A stretch of DNA of 64,000 bases, taken from Haliclystus octoradiatus (Eukaryota > Cnidaria > Staurozoa > Stauromedusae > Haliclystidae). Of the stretch, positions 28,401-40,400 are shown one piece after another. The stretch lies in NCBI GenBank assembly GCA_916610825.1, contig OU744451.1, positions 11,906,864 to 11,970,863 on the forward strand, in the 5' to 3' direction. The notes under the pieces were generated by a model. That model ran no database searches. It was not told where the DNA came from and saw nothing but the letters and a program-made list of their open reading frames with translations. The first letter of the stretch is position 1, and the number at the start of each line of letters is the position of its first letter. Both the position numbers and the translations under genes were made by a program.

Positions 28401-31400
28401 CTTCAACTGTATTCATTTTAGGGCTTTCATTTTGATATCTTATTTCATCAGGTGTCGAATTCCAAGAAAACATCAACTTTGTTAACAAATTTACCATGGT
28501 TTGCCTCTGTTATTTAAATCAGCCCAGCAATGCAGGTGACTTAGTGCTAGTATAAGTCCCAAGCAAGAACTTATGGGTATTAAATTGAAGACTGATTAAT
28601 CCTACACAGGTTGTTGCATTTCCTACCATAAACACAGAACGTAGACCAGGCATGCTTTTTACTCCATGAGTGCTTTCATAGCCATCAGGTGCAGCTATCA
28701 ATTTCTCATGAACCTCCATGTATTTCTGAAGACAAACACATTGCAGTATAAAACTTTACAATTTCTAACAAGGTTTCGCAGTAGAAAAAACAACACCAGA
28801 TGTATAAGTCTAGATGAACAATAATCATAACTGATTTTAGTTATTTACCTTTGAGTTTCCGAGGGCAACATCATTGATTAACATTATTCGAGATCCTTTT
28901 GTTGTTGATGGCTTTGCATACTCTATGCTCCGGCTAAAAAATAAAGTTAACTTAAAAAATAAATATGATTTGTCTGTAAAATTGGTTGTAAACACATCAA
29001 GCACCTTATAAAGAGTTCATGAACGAGTTCCTAAAAATTGGGCCAATTTAACATCCATAAAATGTTTCCACAGTCAATCTGACCATTCATAAGTAAATTT
29101 ATTGCATGCGTAATGAGATTTACACACTAAAATAAGGTGATGTAAAAATCATATTTTACCCCTTTCGACAGTGAAAAAGCAGCGTATGCGGGATCTGATT
29201 GGACGTACAATGCGTTTTCACTAGTGAAAATACGCCGTATGGAGATTTACGAGTTCCCCCTCGCTGCAATATGCTAAGAAAACAAAAATGTCTAAATTGC
29301 ATCAAGATGTGTATAGCAGTTAGCAGCTTTGACAGCTTAGTCGAAGGAGAATATTACCACAACCCCAAAAATGGAAAGATGACAAAGATATCTAACTCCT
29401 TCAATTATTTTCATTACTTAAATGCTTATTCAGTCTATCTATCATTAATGATGGAATCACAACTTCTTCTTCTCAAAGTTAATCGAATTAATTTTTATTT
29501 AATTTTCCCGAAGACCAGAATCCAGGGTAGACGTTCTACAGAAGTTTAATATTCAAATTAAATTATATGTGAATGAATAAAATGTGTACAAACGAAATAC
29601 AAAATAATGAAAGCAATGAAGTTTTCTTTTTTATGTAGTACCCAATGAGGTTACAACATTAGTAATAATTGTTAATAGAAAGCAGGATTTATATCACACT
29701 TGACAACTGCAAGAAATCAGCTTGAAACAAATTACAGCAAAACTTTGTAGATACGATTGAGACAACAGTGTCACTGCAGAGGTAATCATCTAGGTTGTCA
29801 ATTTTTTTGAAAATCGATTTAATAAAATTGTCATCTCAATTCATAATCTTCAATTATTATAGAATCAAAGTTATCTTTGAGACGTGATAAATCTCTGTAC
29901 AGTGTACAAATTAAATAAACAAATTAAGAGCCTCGCTTGTTTGTTTGACATTCTCTCGCAACTCGTACATAAGAACCATACATGCTCATCAAACATGAAG
30001 TAATCCCTTTGATGCTGAAGATGCATGGCATTGTTAAATGTTTTGTAGAGGCTGTAGTAAATATATCGAAGAATTTTTTAACAACAAGGTCAATAATTAA
30101 AAAAGGTCTGGATCTGTTGGCTATTGTAGGGTTGTGCTTTTCAGGTAATTGTCATACACAGATACATTTGTTATGTTTGTTCCCAAGGAAATGTTTACTC
30201 ACTCGATTGTGCAACAGTTTGGTAAACAGCAAGCGAATAATTAAAATAATCTACACAAATTTCGAGAAAAGTAACATAAAGTCTGCACGTCCAACAGATA
30301 ATTTGTAACTAACACCAGCACAACAATCCAGAAACCGCATTGTACATATTTCTGAGCATTACCTCTTACGTAAATAAAATGTTCATAGTATAAAAAGATG
30401 GATCAATTATTGATTAACTCATGATTGATAAATTATTGGGTATTTAGTCACTTGATATTACAGTACATAAATGTAACTGTTTTCACACTAAATCACAGTT
30501 TTACCTTGGTGAACCAGCAAAGTAGATCCCAGCACCAAGCATTCCAGCATCACTTCTTGCACCACCAAAATCATCCACAACAATTTTAGGCAGTAATAGA
30601 CCTCTATAAACAAAGACAGAATACAATCAAAGCATCAACATATATTGTAAAACTCAATAGGCTAACTCCCGTGTTTGGATCACGGAAGCCAAAACAACGT
30701 GGACATCATGAGAGAAAAAACATCCAAAATTTCTGAATAGTTGCAAATAAAAAAGTTGCTTTATTAACATCGATGATGATATATACTTCAGAGTACAGTA
30801 TTATAATTCAAGGCATTCTTCTTCTTTGCGTCATTTGTTTGGTTATGGTGGCTATTCCGAGACAAAATGCCCTACAAAACCGGCAAAAGCTTGCGACACA
30901 GCAGAAATGAGAAACAAGACAGATCAGGATCATAGCGTTCGAAAGAATCAAAAGTGTTTCGAAAGTAGAACTCTGGATCTGTGATTCAAAAAAGGCAAAA
31001 TATGACGAAGACGTGAAAATTTATAGGAGAAAATTGATCTAATCAGTCAAATCTTTTATGTTAACTTCTTTTAAAAAGAGTAAAAATATGTTTCAAGTAT
31101 CCCTTTAACACTTGTCGTGCTGAACCCGAGTATACTCGGGATAGCAACGTGGGCTTTCCATAGAGCTTAAAAACAATGAAAAAGGAAGTCTTCAAGCAGA
31201 AACCTTTGTTCAATTAAACCAATCGAATATCAGCTATGCAGGGAATCTTCTTTCATTTGAATCCAACGTGATCTTACGATTTTAAATCAGTTTGAAAGTT
31301 CAAAAGCAAAACAAAATGGCGAAGTGTTGACACGCGGTCGCCTTGGCGCTAAGAAAGGCAATAAAATGAGCTATTATCACTTCGAAAACACGATAAAACT

Positions 31401-34400
31401 GAAGCAATACATTTATATGGCCATCAACTATTATTATTTCTGTCTTGTATGTGGTTTTCTGGTTAATGAAGGTTATTCGGAGACAGAGAAGTTTGTGTTG
31501 TGTTTTGCAATTTTTTTCGGATTTTTTTAAATTCGTTATACTGAAAGTTTTGTCCAAATTAATATAAATCAAGCATGTTATATATGTTTATATTCGATTC
31601 CTGTTCTAATTAATTGTATTGGGAGTTTGCTTAAATCATTATTGGAAATAAAATGTAGTCTTGCTATTTTAAATTAATTTTTTTAGAATTGAAAATTTCG
31701 ACATTCATGGCGTACGGGCGTGGGTTTACAGACATAGTTGCTCTCTTTTCATCTTGTTTCAAGGTTAAATTGCTCTTGAGACCAAATAAATCAAAAGTTT
31801 AAATAAATCAAAAGTTTAAATAAAGTATGATATGTTAAAACTTATTTTGTTTGATTGATGTTAAAATAATTTGAATTCAAGACTGTTTTTCATAATCATT
31901 TTCATTTCCATCATTGTGTTTTTCTTTTGAAAACTGCGCAGTCTTTGATTATAAAATTTCGAACAAAAAGTACACAACATGAAATATATGTTTCGAAATA
32001 ATAATTTCCCAAAACTTTGTTATGTAAAAACGAATATTTCTTGAGATAAATGAACTTGAAAGTTGATTACTTGATATTGTGAGCGCATGCAAAAACAGGG
32101 CGGCCTGTGGTGAAAGGATATTAAAAAATCGTCGGCATCATAAGTGTTAATACCAATTTGTCACAACTATTATTGTATATACAATTATACATCCCTTATG
32201 TTTACTCAAGCAGTTTATACTTTGATAAAAGTTTGATTAATAAGATGAACCCTCAAACAAACATTGTTACCAATTACAGAGCTTGTCAGAAAATTTAGTA
32301 AGACAATACAGCTTTAGAATTGTCCGTTGTTATGACCAACTGAATTGCTTGAATTGCTTTGTGATAATCTAATATTGGGTAAATATGGGAAGGCCTTAGG
32401 ATTTGCAGAGAATGTCCAATAGAGTGGCCTCATTGGGAAGAATGTCATGTGTGGGTGCTAAATGATGCCAATATTCAAGGAAAGAAATTATTGACTTCAT
32501 TCTTCTTGTAATCTCTAGCTACGTTACTTATGCCGCGATTAGAGAAATAGTCAAGATGTTAACCTTATTCCTTTCCCATCCAGGCCCTATTTATTTTATA
32601 TTGATATTTCTAATGCAGTTATTTTACTTTTAGTGTATTATTCTGTAAATTTCGACTAATTATCAGTGTGAATAGTGCTTGAGGTGGCAAAAGGATCGCA
32701 GCTGGTCTAACACAAATCTTAATTATTTTGCTCCAAATGCCAAAACGCATCAATATGAGTTCTGTTGTTTCATTTTTTGTAGTGAAGAAAATATAGCACA
32801 TGAGTTGGATTAGTTACAATGCTATAAAGTAAATACTGAATACCTTGAGAGTATTCCAACAAAATTCTTGACCTACAACAACAATTCAACAGTAAGAATT
32901 AAAAATAGTCAATGTACAGATCATTGTTAATTTCAACAGTTTGGATTGACAATAAAGCAACACACCTGAACAACTGTAACAGAATGATAAACAATGGCTT
33001 AAAAGCTTCAATTACAAAGCATTCAAGGCTGATAATTTGTAAATTTTTGAGGTCCATTCGTGTAAAATTATAAATTAAGTTTCATTTTGTATTGTTTTAT
33101 TTTTAAGTAGTAATTTCCGTATTAGAAGGAATAAATAATTTTTAGACAATTAAAATATCCTGTAAATCAATTAAATAAATTTTTAACCCGTTTTGATTTT
33201 TGATTGACGATAATGAAATCCCAATTATTTTACCTTTCAAAGACCAACAATCGGCAGACTGCGTTAAGCAGGAGCTACTTAGTTTAAACAGCAAGATAAA
33301 TTTTTGACCCGTTTTTACAAACAGCAAGATAATCGATGAACTGAGGACAACTGAAACCATCTATTGTTACATCGAAAAGGCTATCATTACCTTTCTTTGT
33401 CCATGCTGCTCCTTTGCTAAATAAGACTGACTGCAATGACTTGCCAGTGCATTATGATTCTAATATCCTTATCCGATATCGGTGTGAAATTTTTGGCGTA
33501 ATCGATTGCTTTTTTCAATAGAGTTTAGAGTTTAGAGTTTCAATTGGAGGGTTACAGCTCCATTTTTATACCAGAACTATGATTCTTTCGACCCATAAGT
33601 TATAAACACATTGAACATTTGCATCAAACGAATTTATTGATACTACAGTATTCACTTTTAATAAAGCACTCTGAATCATAACAAAATATATTCCCTTAAT
33701 CCACAAACAATACAGAGTTGGAATATTATAGGAAGGACAGCATTTGATTCCATTCCGAGAGGAGACAGACCTCAGTTGACTGTCCAGAACTGTCCTTTTA
33801 TCGAAGTCAAACTAGTTGATGTTGGATTCTAAACCAAGCTGATGAAAAGAGCAACATTCTCTATTAAAATTGTCCATTTTTTAAGCTTCGGTGAGAAACC
33901 ACGAGGCAATAATCCTGCTAAAATCCAACTTTTTGTTAGATAAAATTCATATCTTCAGTAAATATCTTTAGTTAATACATTGATCTTCTGTGAGGATAAG
34001 TCGCGCGTCACTACAAGTAACAAGACTCGGGCCATTAAAATTATGGAACATTAAAATTAAATATAAATCATGAATATTATTGCCAAATCCTGGAGGGTCA
34101 GCTGGGGTTAACTGGAGAACAATGGTGTGATCTGCTTGTTTCTTGTGCTTCTGATTATCATCGTGAATGTATACATTTTGATGAAATTAAATTTGAGGAG
34201 ATAAAATTAGAACATGATAAGTTTTCTTTTGATTATTTTATGCCTTTACTAATAGCTAAGTATTAATTGCTGGATGTATGAAAATGTATGTAATAAATAC
34301 TGTACCATTATATTTTATTATAAGTTGGCATTACTATAGCTTGACTTCAAAATGTCATCATTCATCATCTGTATCTCCTTTAATTAATGTACCTTGAAAA

Positions 34401-37400
34401 TTTGTTAAAAGACAGCAAACAGACCAAATTTGCTGTACAGATCCTGCAAGGCTTAAAGGTAGCGATGAGTCAAAAATGTGATATTCTTTCAAGCGGCAAA
34501 TTGCTCGTTCAGCATGAACACGTAAGTTAGCAATCTTTTCGTTTTCAATTACTTCCTCTGCCGTAAATTGATTTTTTTTTCTAAAAAGTTTGGTATGTCT
34601 ATGGTAAATTCTCTAGCCCGAGGAGCATATCAGCAATTTTGAACCCTATGTCAACCATTACCCCGTCACCAGGCTCAAGTAAATCCAGAATTCCTGATAT
34701 TCTTGTTATATTAATATCTGAAATGCTTCCAGAACATAAGTTGCTAACAAAAGTAACCATTCCAGAAGGGGCAATACCAACTAGCCCTTTAAATGTAGTA
34801 GTTCCCTTGTAATGAGAGAAAAGTTGCGAATTCAGCACCAGACTTGAAGGCAATTGCACTTTAAGCTTTGTACAATCTAAAATTACCCTTGCTGTTGGTG
34901 ACATTGCGAGGAATGATTCAGGCATGTATTCTTTGACCTGCAATCTAGAAGGCCAAAGCTGCTGAGACCCAAGTACACAATACAAGAAATTAGCCCACGT
35001 TATGGTGTTTCGACTTACAGTTGAATGATGTACATTGAGCTTATCTGCTAGCTCCTGGTTTAGTGACCCGAGTCTTACTTTATGGAGAAACATAAAAAGC
35101 TGGTCAATGTGCAGCAACTTCATATTACACGTTGATCCATTGACATACTTCGTAGAGTATCGTACCTTTTCTTTTTTGACCACGTAATCATATTTGAAAT
35201 ATGCCGAAGCATAGCAGTATAAAATTACAAAAATAAGTCATAGCTAGTGAAGCCTGTATCAAATCTCATTAACTCTGGGCAATTTGATAATCTAGTTAAA
35301 CCAAAACGTTCAATGTTCAGCTTCCTGATCTCTTCCTCCAGACTTAGAGTTCTATTTTCAGCTGCCTCCAGCATTTGTTCAAGAATTTGTGTTGGTGCAT
35401 CCTCTTCCATTGGTAAATCATCAATGTCTAATGAACTACAAAAATAAACATCAACATGTAAGTAGGTTATTAACAGATCAGTTCAAACACATTCAAACAA
35501 ATTTAAAATTGTAAGCCACAAATACTTCGATCAATGACAGAGATATTTGATAATGAAATAGCAATAATCAGAAAAAGGTCTTAGGTCTAAGGTTAAATAA
35601 ACAAACGTCTTGCAACTTCTAGTTGAAAACTTTTGCTGATAAATACTAAAATATTATTTGAAGCATTTACCTCGATAACTGTTGCTGTTCGGACATCGAT
35701 CTATCAGTCGGTGGTCTTATTGGGACTCTTATTTCTGACCATAAAACTGTGAAGGGCACACTCCATGTTTCAATTTTTAATTCCATTTTGCGTCCATTTG
35801 TAATCAGTTTGCAAAAAATGTTCAGAGCAAACATGGACATTTTTCGTGACCTTCGAGGAAATATATATAAAATATAGAATTCAGGCTATTCTATCTTTCA
35901 AACATGTCTGTGAAAGCGAATTTATATCTCAATACCCTAGTTCTCTGAATACAAACAGTATCGGTCGGATTTGAGCAGTCAGTTGTGAGTTCTTACCTTG
36001 AAATTGGGGCCTTCATCTCTCCTGATTGCCTGAATCCAAGCCTTTTTGGTGTCTTCATTTCCAAGGAATCTATGATAGGAAATATCAGTGCGACTTGATG
36101 CCGTTTCCATGTCTTTATCACACCAATTGTTGGAACATTTCGGAACACAACAGTGCGCCATCGCAGTAAAATTTGAAAGAGAATTATTTTGCTTCTTCCA
36201 GTGACTACCTCTCTTTCACGCAGCCTCCGCAAAGCGTGCAAAGCGCCTATAGCTACATAGAAAAACTTTATTTTATGTGCTGAAAGGAAGCCAGAACACA
36301 TTAATTATTACAAATTAGAAATACTCAGTCAAATTTCGAAATCTGAAATTATCCATAAAAAATCACTTCAAATCCGATCCGATCCTAAGACCTAAGATAT
36401 CAACCCGAATCTGACCCGATACAATGGGATCGCATTCGGTTCAGATTCCCAAATCTTTATTGCAATATATATGTATATATGTATGTCTCAATTACGCATG
36501 CGCAATTTTGAGCACTATCGACTCGGGATGTGTCTATACTATTTGCATTATGCATTGCCCACTACTTCGGTAGTTTGAGCACTCTGGTATGGCACAGATG
36601 TTTCTTTCATGTGATGAATTTTTTCACCACATTTATAACTCATCTTGACATAGGTGTATACTGAAGTCAGTTACTTGTTTGCTCACTGAGCAGTACTGAT
36701 GAAGGCTAATGGCCAGAAACATGTACTTGTCTGCTGCTATATATGTCTCAATTGCGCATGCGCAATTTTGAGCACTATCAACTCGGGATGTGTCTATATT
36801 ATTTGCATTATGCATTGCCCACTACTTCGGTAGTTTGAGCACTCTGGTATGGCACAGATGTTTTTTTCATGTGATGAATTTTTTCATCACATTTCTAACT
36901 CATCTTGACTTAGGTGTATACTGAAGTCAGTTCCTTGTTCGCTCACTGAGCAGTACTGGTGAAGGCTAATGGCCAGAAACATGTACTTGTCTGCTGCTAT
37001 GTATGTCTCAATTGCGCATGCGCAATTTTGAGCACTATCGACTCTACTATTTGCATTATGCATTGCCCATTACTTCGGTAGTTTGAGCACTCTCGTATGG
37101 CACAGATGCTTTTTCATGTGATGAATTTTTTCACCACATTTCTAACTCATCTTGACTTAGGTGTATACTGAAGTCAGTTCCTTGTTCGCTCACTGAGCAG
37201 TACTGATGAAGGCTATGTCTGCTGCTATGTATGTCTCAATTGCGCATGCGCAATTTTGAGCACTATCGACTCTACTATTTGCATTATGCATTGCCCATTA
37301 CTTCGGCAGTTTGAGCACTCTCGTATGGCACAGATGCTTTTTCATGTGATGAATTTTTTCACCACATTTATAACTCATCTTGACTTAGGTGTATACTGAA

Positions 37401-40400
37401 GTCAGTTCCTTGTTTGCTCACTGAGCAGTACTGATGAAGGCCAATGGCCAGAAACATTTACTTGTCTGCTGCTATGTATATCTCAATTGCACATGCGCAA
37501 TTTTGAGCACTATCGACTCGGGATGTGTCTATACTATTTGCATTATGCATTGCCCACTACTTCGGTAGTTTGAGCACTCTGGTATGGCACAGATGCTTTT
37601 TCATGTGATGAATTTTTTCACCACATTTATAACTCATCTTGACTTAGGTGTATACTGAAGTCAGTTCCGTTTTCGCTCACTGAGCAGTACTGATGAAGGC
37701 TAATGGCCAGAAACATGTACTTGTCTGCTGCTATGTATGTCTCAATTGCGCATGCGCAATTTTGAGCACTATCGACTCGGGATGTGTCTATATTATTTGC
37801 ATTATGCATTGCCCACTACTTCGGTAGTTTGAGCACTCTGGTATGGCACAGATGTTTTTTTCATGTGATGAATTTTTTCACCACATTTCTAACTCATTTT
37901 GACTTAGGTGTATATTGAAGTCAGTTCCTTGTTCGCTCACTGAGCAGTACTGGTGAAGGCTAATGGCCAGAAACATGTACTTGTCTGCTGCTATGTATGT
38001 CTCAATTGCGCATGCGCAATTTTGAGCACTATCGACTCTACTATTTGCATTATGCATTGCCCATTACTTCGGCAGTTTGAGCACTCTCGTATGGCACAGA
38101 TGCTTTTTCATGTGATGAATTTTTTCACCACATTTATAACTCATTTTGACTTAGGTGTATACTGAAGTCAGTTCCGTGTTCGCTCACTGAGCAGTACTGA
38201 TGAAGGCTAATGGCCAGAAACATGTACTTGTCTGCTGCTATGTATGTCTCAATTGCGCATGCGCAATTTTGAGCACTATCGACTCTACTATTTGCATTAT
38301 GCATTGCCCATTACTTCGGTAGTTTGAGCACTCTGGTATGGCACAGATGTTTTTTTCATGTGATGAATTTTTTCATCACATTTCTAACTCATCTTGACTT
38401 AGGTGTATACTGAAGTCAGTTCCTTGTTCGCTCACTGAGCAGTACTGGTGAAGGCTAATGGCCAGAAACATGTACTTGTCTGCTGCTATGTATGTCTCAA
38501 TTGCGCATGCGCAATTTTGAGCACTATCGACTCTACTATTTGCATTATGCATTGCCCATTACTTCGGTAGTTTGAGCACTCTGGTATGGCACAGATGTTT
38601 TTTTCATGTGATGAACTTTTTCACCACATTTATAACTCATCTTGACTTAGGTGTATACTGAAGTCAGTTCCTTGTTCGCTCACTGAGCAGTACTGATGAA
38701 GGCTAATGGCCAGAAACATGTACTTGTCTGCTGCTATGTATGTCTCAATTGCGCATGCGCAATTTTGAGCAATATCGACTCGGGATGTGTCTATACTATT
38801 TGCATTATGCATTGCCCACTACTTCGGTAGCTTGAGCACTCTGGTATGGCACAGATGTTTTTTCATGTGATGAAGTTTTTCAACACATTTATAACTCATC
38901 TTGACTTAGGTGTATACTGAAGTCAGTTCCTTGTTCGCTCACTGAGCAGTACTGATGAAGGCTAATGGCCAGAAACATGTACTTGTCTGCTGCTATGTAT
39001 GTCTCAATTGCGCATGCGCAATTTTGAGCACTATCGACTCGGGATGTGTCTATACTATTTGCATTATGCATTGCCCACTACTTCGGTAGTTTGAGCACTC
39101 TGGTATGGCATATATGTTTTTTTCATGTGATGAATTTTTTCACCACATTTATAACTCATCTTGACTTAGGTGTATATTGAAGTCAGTTCCTTGTTTGCTC
39201 ACTGAGCAGTACTGATGAAGGCTAATGGCCAGAAACATGTACTTGTCTGCTGCTATGTATGTCTCAATTGCGCATGCGCAATTTTGAGCACTATCGACTC
39301 GGGATGTGTCTATACTATTTGCATTATGCATTGCCCACTACTTCGGTAGTTTGAGCACCCTGGTATGGCACAGATGTTTTTTCATGTGATGAATTTTTTC
39401 ACCACATTTATAACTCATCTTGACTTAGGTGTATACTGAAGTCAGTTCCTTGTTCGCTCACTGAGCAGTACTGATGAAGGCTAATGGCCAGAAACAGGTA
39501 CTTGTCTGCTGCTATTATATATATATATATAATCTGAAAATATTATGATATGATAGTATATGAGCCTATATATTTTTGATCTTAGCAATCTCAGCAAGTA
39601 AGCCTGTGATTTTCATGGCAGTCTATCAACATACTAAAAGAGTTAGTTGAAAATAGAATGTGAAAAATGAGCCTCAAGGTGCTTCTTGTTGTCAAATTTT
39701 CCAGAATAAGAGCATCAACATTCTATTAAAATGAAATAAAATTCTATAATAAATCACTATAGTAATTAGACATTGATATTGCGTTACATCTTATTGTCAA
39801 TATTTCTAGGCGCTATTTATAAACCTTACAGATGCCGAATGAAAGAAAAGACGATTATGAATAAATTAGTTGTTTTGATAGAAAAACGAAAACAACTCAT
39901 TTTGCCAGATTCGTATTACATACGAATATGCATATATTATATTATATTATTTTATATGTATTTATATCATATGGATATTTATTCAGAATTTCTTGAAAAG
40001 AAGACAATGATTTATAGAGTGGAAATGTTCAGTGCAGCTTTATTGATATATAAATATCATAGCCGATGGTAATATTTAAATGCTCATGTTATGATGTATG
40101 ATGGAAAGGATTTACTTATATAGAAAATGAATCTACTTTACCATGCATTTGATTGCAATATTAAATGATTTCTCTTTGTCAGAATTATTTCGGATAAAAG
40201 ACAATATATATTTTACAAGCCTTTGGCTTGCTGCCTGCGCACGGGGCAAGTCAGCCTTCGGCTTCCTCAAAGAGGTCGCTTCGCTACCGTTAGTAGCTTG
40301 CAGTAAATCTTGTCAAAGAGAATGTCAATGAAACAAAATAGTCATGAGAAAGAATTAAAAATGCAGAACAGCACTGATAATTAATTTCAGTTTTGATAAT

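Larger units (their letters stand above)
34358..36161 (-). mobile_element. THAP / ISL2EU (Harbinger-type) transposon, coding part
   Basis: On the minus strand a THAP zinc-finger exon (35997-36161) is followed by a coiled-coil/transition exon (about 35214-35435) and a DDE_Tnp_4-type transposase (34358-35213). This is the arrangement of THAP-bearing HARBI1/ISL2EU transposases of invertebrates and fishes. Terminal repeats were not located, so the element limits are those of the coding part. Confidence 0.8.
36479..39515 (+). repeat. Hammerhead-ribozyme satellite, 12 units of ~225-268 bp
   Basis: Unit starts (TGTCTCAATTGCGCATGCGC) lie at about 36484, 36746, 37004, 37229, 37470, 37738, 37998, 38246, 38490, 38741, 38999 and 39258. 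Units come in a long form (with CGGGATGTGTCTATA after TCGACT) and a short form lacking those bases. In order each unit holds: AATTGCGCATGCGCAATT (18-bp palindrome with an NRF1-type core); ATTTGCAT octamer; ACTAC-TTCG-GTAGT hairpin; ATGTGATGAA-T-run-TTCAYCACAT hairpin; and a type I hammerhead ribozyme at its end. The array ends within 5 bases of the last ribozyme. No protein is encoded; repeated 60-codon minus ORFs are by-products. Confidence 0.95.

Noticed and set aside
29199..29549. 116-codon plus-strand ORF
   Set aside because: No domain, no splice context, no repeat of it elsewhere; it lies in a PARP4 intron.
36633..39331. Five nearly identical 60-codon minus-strand ORFs
   Set aside because: They are translations of the satellite units in the long form; short units break them, and they run antisense to the ribozyme.
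36479..39515. CRISPR-like array
   Set aside because: Units are about 250 bp and similar over their whole length, with no spacers; the genome is eukaryotic.
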